From contig NZ_BAABWE010000002.1 in the NCBI RefSeq assembly GCF_040371755.1, positions 62,001-126,000 on the forward strand: a stretch of 64,000 nt of DNA. Reading direction: 5' to 3'. The translations under genes were made by a program, and so were the position numbers. Shown here one piece after another: positions 54,658 to 63,689 of the stretch (position 1 is the first letter of the stretch; every line of letters starts with the position of its first letter). The stretch is from Bermanella sp040371755. Lineage in GTDB: Bacteria > Pseudomonadota > Gammaproteobacteria > Pseudomonadales > Oceanobacteraceae. The notes beneath the pieces were generated by a model. It searched no databases. It had not been told where the DNA came from and was given only the letters and a program-made list of their open reading frames with translations.

Positions 54658-56016
54658 CTATAACAACCCCAAATAGGATTCATATTCAACATCCGAGATT
54701 CGCTCTTCAAAGCGCAACTGCTCTTGCTCTTTAGCAGTAGAAAATACCCGAATGAAGTCTTCTCCTAAATATTTGCTTATAACATCAGACTTTTTAAATA
54801 CCTCAGTAGCTTGATCCCACTTGCTTGGTAGCTTGTGTTCATCATTGTACTCATTAGCCTGTGTTTCGGTATAGGCATCACCTTCAATTGGCTGAGGGGG
54901 CATTATTTTATTTTCTATACCGTACAATGCTCCAGCTAAAATGGTAGCCAATACTAAATACGGATTGGCATCAGCACCTGATACGCGATGCTCAATACGT
55001 CGAGCTACTTCAGGGCTTTCTGGAATACGAATGGCCACCGTACGATTTTCATAACCCCAACATGCCACGGTGGGCGCATGAACCCCTTTCATAAAACGGC
55101 GATAAGAGTTTAAATGGGGCGCAAATACCAACATGCCGTCAGCCATGGTATGAATCAATCCCGCCACTGCATACTTTAATATGTCGGAACCTTCATTAGT
55201 ACCATCATCAAAAATATTTTTTCCATTCTCATCAAGCAAACTGAAATGAACGTGAAAACCATTGCCGCTTTGATCAGCGTAGGGTTTTGCCATGAAGGAT
55301 GCGCTCATCCCATGTTTACGCGAGATGCCTTTAACTAGTCGCTTAAACATAATGGCTTGGTCAGCCGCTAACATAGGGCTATCCACATGTAATAAATTGA
55401 TTTCAAACTGGCCTGCCCCCAGTTCAGAAATAATAGTATCCGCGGGTATTCCTTGTAGCTCACAGGCTTCACGTACTTCGCTAAAGAAGGCCTCTAGGTT
55501 ATCCATTTCATCTATGGAATAACAATCTGTTTCACTTAAACGGCGACCGTGTCCGTCTAGCATTTTAGGTGGGCGAGGACGTTGATTTTTCTCTGACTCA
55601 GCATCCATTAAATAAAACTCAAGCTCTGTCGCCATCACTGGCGTTATTCCTAATGCTTTAAATCGTTTTGTAATATTGACCAGAATTTGACGAGGATCTG
55701 CTAGAAATGGGGAGCCGTCAGAATTAAACATCATTGCTAAAAATTGGTTACGCGGTGATTGTGCCCATGGAACAGGAATGGCTTCATCATGCACTGGTAA
55801 GCAAATACCGTCACTATCACCGGTTTCAAAAACCAATCCATTTTTCCATACGTCATTTCCCCAAACGTCAAACCCCACCACAGATCTAGGCAGCTTAACA
55901 CCCTCATTCGCTATTTTAGCGCTGGCACTGGCTGGCATTCGCTTACCACGTAAGTTGCCATTTAAGTCCGTGATGAATAAGTCAAATTCCCTATCTTTAC
56001 TAGATGGCATACTCAT
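54658..56016 (-). CDS. puuA: Glutamine-synthetase-family ligase, gamma-glutamylputrescine synthetase-like
   Basis: At 452 residues it lacks the short adenylylation-loop Tyr pattern of GlnA and belongs to the PuuA/SpuI/GlnA-like group: ATELEFYLM, GAGQFEINLLH, GNGFHVHFSL and NPYLVLATILAGALYG. It would join glutamate to putrescine, or another amine, with ATP. PuuA-type members are cytosolic dodecamers. It is part of a polyamine set with agmatinase and LysR (same region) and a distant puuB-like oxidase. ATG 56016 gives MSMPSSKDREFDL. Confidence 0.86.
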   Translation of the reverse strand: MSMPSSKDREFDLFITDLNGNLRGKRMPASASAKIANEGVKLPRSVVGFDVWGNDVWKNGLVFETGDSDGICLPVHDEAIPVPWAQSPRNQFLAMMFNSDGSPFLADPRQILVNITKRFKALGITPVMATELEFYLMDAESEKNQRPRPPKMLDGHGRRLSETDCYSIDEMDNLEAFFSEVREACELQGIPADTIISELGAGQFEINLLHVDSPMLAADQAIMFKRLVKGISRKHGMSASFMAKPYADQSGNGFHVHFSLLDENGKNIFDDGTNEGSDILKYAVAGLIHTMADGMLVFAPHLNSYRRFMKGVHAPTVACWGYENRTVAIRIPESPEVARRIEHRVSGADANPYLVLATILAGALYGIENKIMPPQPIEGDAYTETQANEYNDEHKLPSKWDQATEVFKKSDVISKYLGEDFIRVFSTAKEQEQLRFEERISDVEYESYLGLL

Positions 56017-56757
56017 ACCTCTTAAAATGCATTTAACGTTTTATTGGTCAAATACAGGCTAACTATTATTGTCATATTTATCTATCTGAGATCACAACTC
56101 AAGAAAAGTCATAATCACAAATATATTTTAAATGCCCCAACAAAGAGCGTAATATCAGAGCTAGCCCTAATTAATACCCAATGCCCGCCTTTAAAGTAAA
56201 GCAATCTATAGATAAACCCATTACTATTTAATTAATCTTAGCTGAGCATGATGATTGTGTAACTATCTTCCAATGGATATATGCCACTTTACGCTGTAGG
56301 GTTAAGTATCTGGGTAATCTTTCTGAGCGCACTTACTGCCTATAAGCCAGCGGTTGACAATTAAATGAGGCTCGAGTCCTTCAACTAAGTTTTTACTAGC
56401 CATTAAGCTCTATCTATACTCTAATTCACACTCGACTTAATACATCTACCCAATCTGAAATTTTTACTTTATTTTTAATCCATCTAAATGAATTAGAAAA
56501 CATAGCTTTATCTAGTTAATTTCTAATCGAAAATAAGTTTTTTCTCAAGGCAAAAAAAAACGCGACCAAGTTTCCAAGGTCGCGTATTAAGTTTTCAAAT
56601 TAAAGGAACTAACTTTAATTTCATTATATTCTACTATATTTAAAAAAATACACCACAAATTTAAACCAATAAAATTCACAATACATTAGATTACAATAAA
56701 AAATGAAACAAACTGATCCAAGATTATCAGTTTATAAAACTGAAAAATGAAAGCACT
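56017..56757. other. 741-base intergenic region between puuA and speB
   Basis: The longest gene-free stretch in the window, AT-rich. It holds the terminator of speB (56552-56585) and should hold the puuA promoter. I see no open frame of credible size, no tRNA-like cloverleaf and no repeat. A small RNA between 56090 and 56540 cannot be excluded. Confidence 0.5.
56552..56585 (-). terminator. Terminator of speB
   Basis: ACGCGACC (56560-56567) pairs with GGTCGCGT (56578-56585) around a 10-base loop. Nine A bases at its left (56552-56560) make a T9 tail on the minus strand. It lies about 170 bases after the speB stop, which is far but nothing intervenes. Confidence 0.85.
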
Positions 56758-57696
56758 TTAAAGGCTAATTTTTTCTTGTTTATTTGCCGCTAATACATAT
56801 AAAAGATCTAATGCCACCGTAGCAGCAGCCAATGAAGTTATTTCCGCGTGATCATATGCCGGTGACACTTCCACTACATCCATGCCAATTAAATTTAAGC
56901 CTTGTAAACCTCGAACTATTTTAAATGCATAATCCGACGTTAACCCTGCAGCAACAGGAGTACCTGTGCCCGGTGCATAGGCAGGGTCTAAGCAATCAAT
57001 ATCAAATGTCACATATACTTTTTGATTCCCCACACGCTGCTTTATTCGTTTTAATGTTTCTTTTGGACCCTTGTCACCAACCCAAGCAGCATCTAACACT
57101 TCAAACGGATAATTCTCACGAGTGTAATTGGTTCTGATTCCGATTTGTAACGAATGCGATGTATCCACTATGCCTTGTTTAACGGCATGATACAGAAACG
57201 TTCCGTGATCATATTTACTGCCACCACTATAGGTGTCAGTATGAGCATCAAAATGAATCAAAGCTACAGGCCCATGTTGTTTAGCCACCGAGCGTAGAAT
57301 CGGCAAAGTTATAAAATGATCACCTCCTATGGTTAGTGGTATTTTATCCCCTTGCACAATATTTAGAATTTGCGCTTCAAGAGCATCAACTAACGTTTGC
57401 GGTTCACCGTGTTTAAACACCACATTACCAGAATCAATTACCTTTAAATGCTCATCCAGTGCAAAATCCCACGGCCAACGTTCACATTCCCATGCCATAT
57501 TAATAGAGGCTGCACGCACCCCTTGTGGCCCTAAGCGAGCACCTGCACGCCCTGATGTAGCCATGTCGAATGGTACACCCGTCACCACCACGTCAGCATC
57601 GGTTTGCGCAAAATCAGGTGTGAATGGGAACTCCATAAAAGTATTACCCAACGCCCCGTAAATAGGATAATCAGCATTGGCTTTTAAATGAGACAT
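56758..57696 (-). CDS. speB: Agmatinase
   Basis: This 312-residue ureohydrolase closely follows E. coli SpeB: GVPFDMATSGRAGARLGPQGVR, and the binuclear Mn ligands in GGDHFITLP, HFDAHTDTYSGG and TFDIDCLDPAYAPGTGTP. It would split agmatine to putrescine and urea. The sequence fits agmatinase better than guanidinobutyrase, though both families look alike. It is divergent from a LysR gene, an arrangement seen with Pseudomonas gbuA and gpuA too. Urea made here could be carried or used with the urt system elsewhere in the window. Confidence 0.88.
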   Translation of the reverse strand: MSHLKANADYPIYGALGNTFMEFPFTPDFAQTDADVVVTGVPFDMATSGRAGARLGPQGVRAASINMAWECERWPWDFALDEHLKVIDSGNVVFKHGEPQTLVDALEAQILNIVQGDKIPLTIGGDHFITLPILRSVAKQHGPVALIHFDAHTDTYSGGSKYDHGTFLYHAVKQGIVDTSHSLQIGIRTNYTRENYPFEVLDAAWVGDKGPKETLKRIKQRVGNQKVYVTFDIDCLDPAYAPGTGTPVAAGLTSDYAFKIVRGLQGLNLIGMDVVEVSPAYDHAEITSLAAATVALDLLYVLAANKQEKISL

Positions 57697-57757
57697 AACT
57701 AGGCCCTGTTATTAAGCACTTGACTGTCAGTCTAGACCCTAGCTATAAATTAGTTAA

Positions 57758-57786
57758 ATGCATATATTAAATATAAGTATGCATAT
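57758..57786. promoter_or_regulatory. ATGCATAT direct repeats between speB and lysR
   Basis: ATGCATAT occurs at 57758-57765 and 57779-57786, two turns (21 bp) apart, each with a palindromic ATGCAT core. They lie between the divergent genes, 33-61 bases before the lysR start, and fit a LysR tetramer site. Binding is inferred. Confidence 0.42.
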
Positions 57787-57818
57787 CGTTAATAAACAAA
57801 CCATAAAAAGAGAGCAGC

Positions 57819-58757
57819 ATGATCTTACGGCAATTTGATTTGAATCTACTTATTATTTTTGAAGCTCTAATTAGTGAATGCCATGTTAGTCGCGCTGCAG
57901 ATAAAGTATTTTTAAGTCAATCAGCCATGAGTCATGCGCTAAATCGTCTGCGAGAGCAATTAAACGATCCAATTCTAGTGAGAACTGAAAGCGGCTTACA
58001 GCCTACGCCTAGAGCCAAAGCCCTAGCGCCAAAAGTTCGTAATGCCTTGCAGCTATTACAGCAATCGTTACTCCCCCCTGATGATTTTGATGCCGCCCGT
58101 TCTGAGCGCACCTTTACTATTGCCAGTACTGATTATTTTGAAGCGGTAATATTTCCCGATCTACTCAACCATTTATTAACCATTGCACCCAGCATTAAAA
58201 TCGAAATTGAAATGATCAGAGAAGAATCTTCCCACAAGCGTTTAGCTAACGGCGAGGTGGATTTAGTTGTGGGGTTGAATTCTCAGCAGCCTTTACCAAG
58301 CCATTTAATCGTTCACCCGTGGTTAACTGAAACACAAATGTGCTTAGTGGCCAGCGACCATCCACACATTAAAAATAGCCTCACATTAAAACAATATGTG
58401 AAATTACCCCATGTGGTATTCATGGATGTAAGCCAAGACGGACAAGCAAAAAACATTGATGCAGTCGATCAATGGCTTGCAAGTAAACAGCTTTCACGCC
58501 AGCACATGGCGCGTACCGTCAACTACATGGCCGCAGCACGCATTGTGGAAAAAAATCATGCGGTGATGACACTGCCTTTTCATATGGCACAACTGTTTAG
58601 TCAGATGTTAAAACTACGAATGGTGAAACCACCAAAGGGAATACCGTCCATAAACATGACATTGGTTCAACACCCTCTTTACAGTGAAGAGCCTAGCGTA
58701 AGTTGGCTGACCAAACACATTCAAACATTTAGTCAGAACCTATCGTGGAAAGCATAG
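57819..58757 (+). CDS. LysR-family transcriptional regulator
   Basis: The 312 residues have an N-terminal LTTR HTH (about 6-65: LRQFDLNLLIIFEAL, SRAADKVFLSQSAMSHALNRL in part) and the PBP-type effector domain. Divergent from agmatinase, so it is probably its regulator. Its last 29 bases overlap the 3' end of the convergent lhgO. ATG 57819 has AGAGAGCAGC ahead. Confidence 0.92.
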   Translation: MILRQFDLNLLIIFEALISECHVSRAADKVFLSQSAMSHALNRLREQLNDPILVRTESGLQPTPRAKALAPKVRNALQLLQQSLLPPDDFDAARSERTFTIASTDYFEAVIFPDLLNHLLTIAPSIKIEIEMIREESSHKRLANGEVDLVVGLNSQQPLPSHLIVHPWLTETQMCLVASDHPHIKNSLTLKQYVKLPHVVFMDVSQDGQAKNIDAVDQWLASKQLSRQHMARTVNYMAAARIVEKNHAVMTLPFHMAQLFSQMLKLRMVKPPKGIPSINMTLVQHPLYSEEPSVSWLTKHIQTFSQNLSWKA

Positions 58758-59982
58758 GACCGTTAGGGGCCATCTCGTTCTGTGCTTGAGATATCTTTTC
58801 ACAAATGTAAGAGCCAATAGGCATTGCAGAAGTAGCAGCTGGACTAGGTGCATTACAAACATGTAGCGAACGGGGGCTTTGCGAGAATAAAAAATCGTGT
58901 ACTAAACTGCCATCATTCATAACGGCTTGGGCACGAATACCCGCAGGATATGGTTGCAAATCTTGCAACGTTAAACTTGGGCAATATTTTTGCACGTTAT
59001 TTAAATATCCAGATTTAAACCAAGAGTTTTTAGTTTCGATTAAACCTGTTTTAAAGTTATTTTTTAGCACGCGCCAAAATCCTGCAAAGCGCACCATTTC
59101 CCAAGTATCTTTCAAGCTTATATTTATATTTCCATATCCTTCACGTTTCCAGCCTTGTACCGCATTTGGCCCTACGGTTACGCTACCATCAATCATACGT
59201 GTTAGGTGAACCCCTAAAAAAGGTAGATCTGGATCAGGCACGGGATAAATTAAATGCTTAACAATTTGGTTATATTTGGCAGGCAGTTGATAGTATTCGC
59301 CACGAAATGGAATGATTTGAAAATCCGTTTTAATACCTAACATTTTTGTAGTGCGATCTGCCATTAAGCCAGAACATGAAACAAGATACTCACACTCTAA
59401 CGATACTTGCGAGTGTCTATGGGTAGCATGTACCGTAATGGCTTGCTTAGTTTCACCCATAGCTATTACTTCATGATTTAAAAATACCGAACCACCAAGT
59501 TGCTTAAATTTCTCCGCCATGGTTTGTGTGACCAACTGATAATTCACAATACCAGTTTGCTTAACCAATATGGCTCCAAGACCATTGATGTTTGGCTCTA
59601 ATTTTTTAAGTGCCTGCGCGCTAAGTAATTCAGCATCGATGCTGTTTTCAGCACAACGTTCATACAAGCTCAGCATGCGTTCGCGTTCTAACCCATTGGT
59701 GGCGACAATGAGCTTACCGCACTGCTCATATGGGATATTATTTTCTATACAAAACTCTATCGTGGATTGGACACCTTGTTTACAAAATTGAGCTTTCAAT
59801 GAACCAGGCTGATAATACACGCCCGCATGAATCACTCCACTATTGTGACCTGTTTGATGACAAGCAAAGGTAGATTCTTTTTCAATAATGGCAATGCGCT
59901 TTGTTGGATACTGTTGCTGTAGCTGCCAAGCAGTGGAAACACCCACAATCCCACCGCCAATAATGATGTAGTCAAATTTCAT
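58729..59982 (-). CDS. lhgO: L-2-hydroxyglutarate oxidase/dehydrogenase (LhgO)
   Basis: ATG 59982 with GGATAG ahead gives 417 residues, the normal size; the frame upstream is open but has no site. The N-terminal FAD motif is IIIGGGIVGVSTAWQLQQ; CHQTGHNSGVIHAGVYY and GVHLTRMIDGSVTVGPNAV are LhgO blocks. It oxidises L-2-hydroxyglutarate to 2-oxoglutarate and gives electrons to the quinone pool. In E. coli it works after CsiD (GlaH) in glutarate use. Here CsiD is broken, so LhgO would have to act on L-2-hydroxyglutarate from another source. It is intact itself. Confidence 0.92.
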   Translation of the reverse strand: MKFDYIIIGGGIVGVSTAWQLQQQYPTKRIAIIEKESTFACHQTGHNSGVIHAGVYYQPGSLKAQFCKQGVQSTIEFCIENNIPYEQCGKLIVATNGLERERMLSLYERCAENSIDAELLSAQALKKLEPNINGLGAILVKQTGIVNYQLVTQTMAEKFKQLGGSVFLNHEVIAMGETKQAITVHATHRHSQVSLECEYLVSCSGLMADRTTKMLGIKTDFQIIPFRGEYYQLPAKYNQIVKHLIYPVPDPDLPFLGVHLTRMIDGSVTVGPNAVQGWKREGYGNINISLKDTWEMVRFAGFWRVLKNNFKTGLIETKNSWFKSGYLNNVQKYCPSLTLQDLQPYPAGIRAQAVMNDGSLVHDFLFSQSPRSLHVCNAPSPAATSAMPIGSYICEKISQAQNEMAPNGPMLSTIGSD

Positions 59983-60047
59983 AGGGCTATCCAAAAAATA
60001 GGCTAAAACGTGAGCCCATTCTAACAAAAATCAAATGCTCAGGTGAT

Positions 60048-60426
60048 TTAATTGACAGTAAACTGCCCATGCTGCCTAAGTAACTCACGCTCTAAATCTA
60101 GGTTTTCAAAAAAAATATCGCGCCCATGTAACCAGCCGTGGTTTTGAATCACCACCACGGAACCCGCAGAATTGATCGATAAACAGCATGTGTGGTTTGT
60201 GGTTTTTACCTTCTTCAAAAAACACAGGGCGGCGTACTTTATAATCAATTTGTTTGCTTGGCGGTGACCCCCACTGAATATCTTGTTTGGCTAACGGATG
60301 ATTATAAAATTTATCCAATGCTTGCTCTTGTAACACAATACGTTGCAATCTTGGATTACAGGTATGATTTTCTTGGGTAAAGCTCTTATTCGGCTGGGGG
60401 TTTATCGTTAATGAATGTGTTGTCAT
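60048..60426 (-). pseudogene. csiD: csiD (glutarate 2-hydroxylase) remnant with two internal deletions
   Basis: This is the remnant of a ~325-residue Fe(II)/2-oxoglutarate dioxygenase. Three parts align with CsiD: an N-terminal lead with its own GGAGAG site (ATG 60426), the block YNHPLAKQDIQWGSPPSK joined directly to it, then MLFIDQF, and in another frame GSVVVIQNHGWLHGRD to the C-terminal end (stop at 60048). The first join removes roughly half of the protein including the H-x-D iron ligands; the second removes about 30 residues near 60170 and shifts the frame. The distal iron His in WLHGRD remains. The 125-codon remnant cannot be an active enzyme. Confidence 0.85.
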
Positions 60427-60502
60427 GGCCGCTCTCCACATTTAAATGGCCATCTAATAATGTCGATATTTTATAATTTTGTCTGCATTGTAGTATTTAA
60501 AC

Positions 60503-60538
60503 GCTATTCTAACCATGACTGAGTTGCAGTAGAATAGC
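60503..60538. promoter_or_regulatory. 9-bp inverted repeat upstream of csiR
   Basis: GCTATTCTA (60503-60511) and TAGAATAGC (60530-60538) are perfect inverted arms around 18 bases, 33 bases before the csiR start. The arm spacing (27 bp centre to centre) suits a pair of dimers or a looped operator. It is the most likely CsiR site in the divergent region; inference only. Confidence 0.45.
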
Positions 60539-60571
60539 CCTCTAATACGCAAGTAAATCCCACGGAGTATC

Positions 60572-61285
60572 ATGGATAGCAGCCCTTTAAGTAACTCGAA
60601 CACAGAGAGTTACGCTGAACAAGTGGTAAGCCAATTAAAGCAAGATATTCTGCAAGGCTACTTTGCCCCTAATGAAAAGCTGCTTATGTCTCGCCTTAAA
60701 GCCCGCTATAACATGGGGGTAAGTCCACTGCGCGAAGCATTATCACAATTATTGGTTGAACAATTAGTGGTGGTAGAAAACCAAAAAGGGTTTCGTGTTC
60801 ACCCTGTATCAAAAGCAGAATTAAAAGACATCTATCACACTCGTGCCCATATAGAGTCTCTGTGTATCAAGCTGGCCATAGAAAACGCAAACGACGAATG
60901 GGAAGGGCAAATCATCGCCAGTGACCATCGCTTGAAAAAAACTGCCCATTTGTTGAGCCAAACAAATAACCTAAACAGCGAACAAGCTCGCCAACAGCTA
61001 CAACAATGGGAGGCCACGCATCACAGATTTCACAGCGCCATTACCTCAGGTTGCCAATCCCCTGCCTTGCTTAAAGTGCGTCACAGCCTTTACGAAAAAG
61101 CCTCACGCTACCGAAACCTTTGGTTAAACCAATATATGGTGGACAACCAAGTATTCGACACAAACGAAAAAGATCACGACCAATTAATTGAAGCACTGCT
61201 AAAGCGAAACTCAAAACTAGCCTGTGAATTAATCTACCAGCACTTGCTTAACCCATACAAATTACTACAAGGCAGCGAATTTTAA
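60572..61285 (+). CDS. csiR: GntR-family (FCD) regulator, CsiR-like
   Basis: The 237 residues are an N-terminal winged helix (about 15-80; VVSQLKQDILQGYFAPNEKL, shown only in part, and MGVSPLREALSQL) and the helical FCD effector domain. Position next to csiD-lhgO identifies it as CsiR (GlaR), which in E. coli represses this operon and is relieved by glutarate. It is divergent from the csiD remnant. The regulator still looks whole although its main target is dead. One base separates it from the histidine kinase that follows. Confidence 0.83.
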   Translation: MDSSPLSNSNTESYAEQVVSQLKQDILQGYFAPNEKLLMSRLKARYNMGVSPLREALSQLLVEQLVVVENQKGFRVHPVSKAELKDIYHTRAHIESLCIKLAIENANDEWEGQIIASDHRLKKTAHLLSQTNNLNSEQARQQLQQWEATHHRFHSAITSGCQSPALLKVRHSLYEKASRYRNLWLNQYMVDNQVFDTNEKDHDQLIEALLKRNSKLACELIYQHLLNPYKLLQGSEF

Positions 61286-61286
61286 T

Positions 61287-62537
61287 ATGGCCATTGATAT
61301 TGCCCGCACGCAGCAGCAAAGCGTCATCATTCAAAATTTAAAACGCTTAGCCATACTGCGTTTAATTGTATGCTGTGGCATTGCTCTAGCCCTAATATTT
61401 ATTGGCTTAGAAGAAACACCACCTATGCAACGCTTTATGCTATGGGGCGCACTAACGGCACTCACCGCATTAAGCTTATTAAACCTGTGGCGAGCCAAAC
61501 ACGGCCAAGCCTATGCCAACGAATTATTCATTTACTTAATCGCTGACGTAATATTAATTGCCGCAATCATTTTTGTTAGCGGTGGTGCCAACAATCCATT
61601 TATTACTTATTTACTGGTGCCAATTGTCATAAGCGCAGCCACGCTAAGCTGGTTAACCACATGGATGCTGTGCATGATCGCCATGATGCTATATGGTATT
61701 TTATTGTTTTTTTATTATCCACTTCCGGCATTGGATCACCACCTTGCCATGGCGGGTTTAAGTTTTCACATAATAGGAATGTGGTTTACATTTATTTTAA
61801 GCGCCTTACTCATTGCATATTTTGTGGTGGATATGGCGTTTGATTTACGTCAAAAAGAAAAACAAAGTGCCCATTATCGTGAGCAATCCATTCAAAACGA
61901 ACACCTGATGTTATTGGCCAGCCAAGCGGCCAGCACCGCCCACGAATTAGGTTCACCTTTAACCACCATTAAAATTCTCAGCAGTGACCTGCAACATCTC
62001 AGCGAACTAGATCAAACCAGTAAAGAAGATTTACAGCTAATTCATCAACAAGTACATATTTGCCAACAGAAATTAAAACGCCTAAGCCAGCCTAGTAAAT
62101 TAGATATGAGCGAACCTCAAAGTGCCATGTCGTTTTTACACGACACCACACAACAATGGTTATTGCTTCAACCAAAAGCCCAGTTTGTATGGCGACAACC
62201 ATTTGAGCAATACAGCCAAGGACCACAAGTGCAATACCCACTGGTATTGATGCAAGCCATTATTAACTTACTAGACAACGCAAACAATGCATCCAAAAAA
62301 GCCATAGAGCTACACGTCACATGGGAGAAAAATCACTGGCAACTGACCATACAAGATTATGGCAAAGGTATAAATAAAGACTTTATCATGCCTAAACAGC
62401 CAATGGACTCTGACCATGGCCTAGGCATAGGTTTACTACTTAGCCACAGCAGTGTGTTACGCTTAGGTGGTAACATCGCTCTAGAAAACAACCAGCAAGG
62501 TTGTCTCACCTGCATCACGGTGCCCTATCATGTCTGA
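61287..62537 (+). CDS. regB: RegB/PrrB/RoxS-family redox sensor histidine kinase
   Basis: The 416 residues have six N-terminal helices (about 22-180) with GGANNPF at 99-105, the motif found in RegB proteins that bind ubiquinone. The kinase core has His219 in STAHELGSPLTTI, the RegB variant of the H box, and Cys259 just after it in HICQQKLKRLS, at the place of the redox-box cysteine. The N and G boxes are NLLDNANNA and GLGIGLLL. It would be less active as a kinase when quinone is oxidised. It follows csiR by one base and overlaps the regulator gene by 8. Confidence 0.88.
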   Translation: MAIDIARTQQQSVIIQNLKRLAILRLIVCCGIALALIFIGLEETPPMQRFMLWGALTALTALSLLNLWRAKHGQAYANELFIYLIADVILIAAIIFVSGGANNPFITYLLVPIVISAATLSWLTTWMLCMIAMMLYGILLFFYYPLPALDHHLAMAGLSFHIIGMWFTFILSALLIAYFVVDMAFDLRQKEKQSAHYREQSIQNEHLMLLASQAASTAHELGSPLTTIKILSSDLQHLSELDQTSKEDLQLIHQQVHICQQKLKRLSQPSKLDMSEPQSAMSFLHDTTQQWLLLQPKAQFVWRQPFEQYSQGPQVQYPLVLMQAIINLLDNANNASKKAIELHVTWEKNHWQLTIQDYGKGINKDFIMPKQPMDSDHGLGIGLLLSHSSVLRLGGNIALENNQQGCLTCITVPYHV

Positions 62538-63087
62538 AACATTACAACCTAGTTTTTTAGTTATAGATGATGACACCTCATTACTGCGAATTTTAGGCCG
62601 TGGCTTAACCAACCGAGGCTTCACCGTATTAAGTGCTGAAAACCCAACACAAGCCTTAGCCCTTTGCAAAGAACATCAACCGGAGTTTGTCTCATTAGAT
62701 TTAAAATTAGAACACGAAAGCGGCCTGCATTTAATTAAACAGCTAAAGCAGTTATCTCCAAACTGTAAAATAGTCATGCTCACCAGCTACGCCAGCATCG
62801 CCACCGCTGTGGACGCCATAAAACTAGGGGCACATCAATATTTATGCAAACCAGTGGACATTGATGAACTACTAAATGGATTTGACTATTCACCAGTGGA
62901 TGACTCAGAAAGCGCCAATATCACTCAATTATCTGAAAAACCCACTTCGGTCAAACGCTTAGAATGGGAAAAAATACAACAAACCTTACAAGCCCATGAT
63001 GGCAATGTATCAGCCACAGCACGAGCACTTGGCATGCATAGACGCACATTGCAAAGGAAGTTACAAAAACACCCTGTGAAGCACTAG
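62530..63087 (+). CDS. regA: RegA/PrrA/RoxR-family response regulator
   Basis: The 185 residues comprise a receiver (about 8-125; VIDDDTS, DLKLEHESG with phospho-Asp57, and KPVDIDELL) and a Fis-type HTH at the C-terminus (GNVSATARALGMHRRTLQRK, about 153-172), the RegA-family ending. It overlaps the kinase gene by 8 bases. This pair controls energy-metabolism genes in response to redox state in many proteobacteria. The targets in this genome are not shown. Confidence 0.9.
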   Translation: MSETLQPSFLVIDDDTSLLRILGRGLTNRGFTVLSAENPTQALALCKEHQPEFVSLDLKLEHESGLHLIKQLKQLSPNCKIVMLTSYASIATAVDAIKLGAHQYLCKPVDIDELLNGFDYSPVDDSESANITQLSEKPTSVKRLEWEKIQQTLQAHDGNVSATARALGMHRRTLQRKLQKHPVKH

Positions 63088-63255
63088 TGCACCTAACAAT
63101 AGACATACAACAAACAGATATAATATTGAAAATTAAATAAACATTATGGAATAACAACATTTAAAAATCGGTCTAAACTTCAAATATTACGACAGGGTTA
63201 AGAGTCAATCTTATCTAAAAACTCAACAATTCAATTTCAATCCTCTGGAGATATC

Positions 63256-63663
63256 ATGAAGAATTTTGGCGCATTACTAATCACTCTTTTCATAATCCCC
63301 TTCAGTTTAACCGCAGTCGCTGAAGCACCGCTTACCGTCGAAGGGGCGAAAACCATTAATGCGGCAGAAGCTAAGGGCTTATTTGACAGTGGCGCTCTAT
63401 TCATTGACCCAAGACGAGACTCCGATTATGCAGCTGGCCGTATTCCAGATGCCGTTCATTTAAACTCCAAGTCAGTTTTAAGCGAAGACACACTAGCAGC
63501 TGAAGCAAAAAAAGATGAAGCCATTGTGTTTTACTGCAACGGGCCTAAATGCAAGCGTTCTGCTGTTTCCTCAGAGAAAGCGGTTTCATGGGGATACACT
63601 CAAATCTATTACTTTCGAGATGGCTTCCCTGCATGGAAAGAAGCCGGTTATCCGGTTGAATAA
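63256..63663 (+). CDS. Secreted single-domain rhodanese
   Basis: The 135 residues have a signal peptide (MKNFGALLITLFIIPFSLTA, cleaved near residue 23) and one rhodanese domain with DPRRDSDYAAGRIPDAVHLN and active-site loop FYCNGPKCKRSA, where the first Cys (about 98) is the persulfide site. A likely periplasmic sulfur-transfer protein. CTGGAGA lies before ATG 63256. It precedes a membrane sensor by 26 bases and probably shares its transcript, so a role in sensing or redox signalling is possible. Confidence 0.88.
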   Translation: MKNFGALLITLFIIPFSLTAVAEAPLTVEGAKTINAAEAKGLFDSGALFIDPRRDSDYAAGRIPDAVHLNSKSVLSEDTLAAEAKKDEAIVFYCNGPKCKRSAVSSEKAVSWGYTQIYYFRDGFPAWKEAGYPVE

Positions 63664-63689
63664 TCCATAGAATATCAAGGAGGATAATA

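Noticed and set aside
56090..56540. Gene-free stretch examined for a small RNA, tRNA or riboswitch.
   Set aside because: No cloverleaf, conserved motif or strong internal stem was found; only the speB terminator is clear.
58729..58757. 29-base overlap of the lysR and lhgO 3' ends considered as a frameshift or assembly fault.
   Set aside because: Both proteins have normal lengths and ends, and convergent tail overlaps of this size are common.
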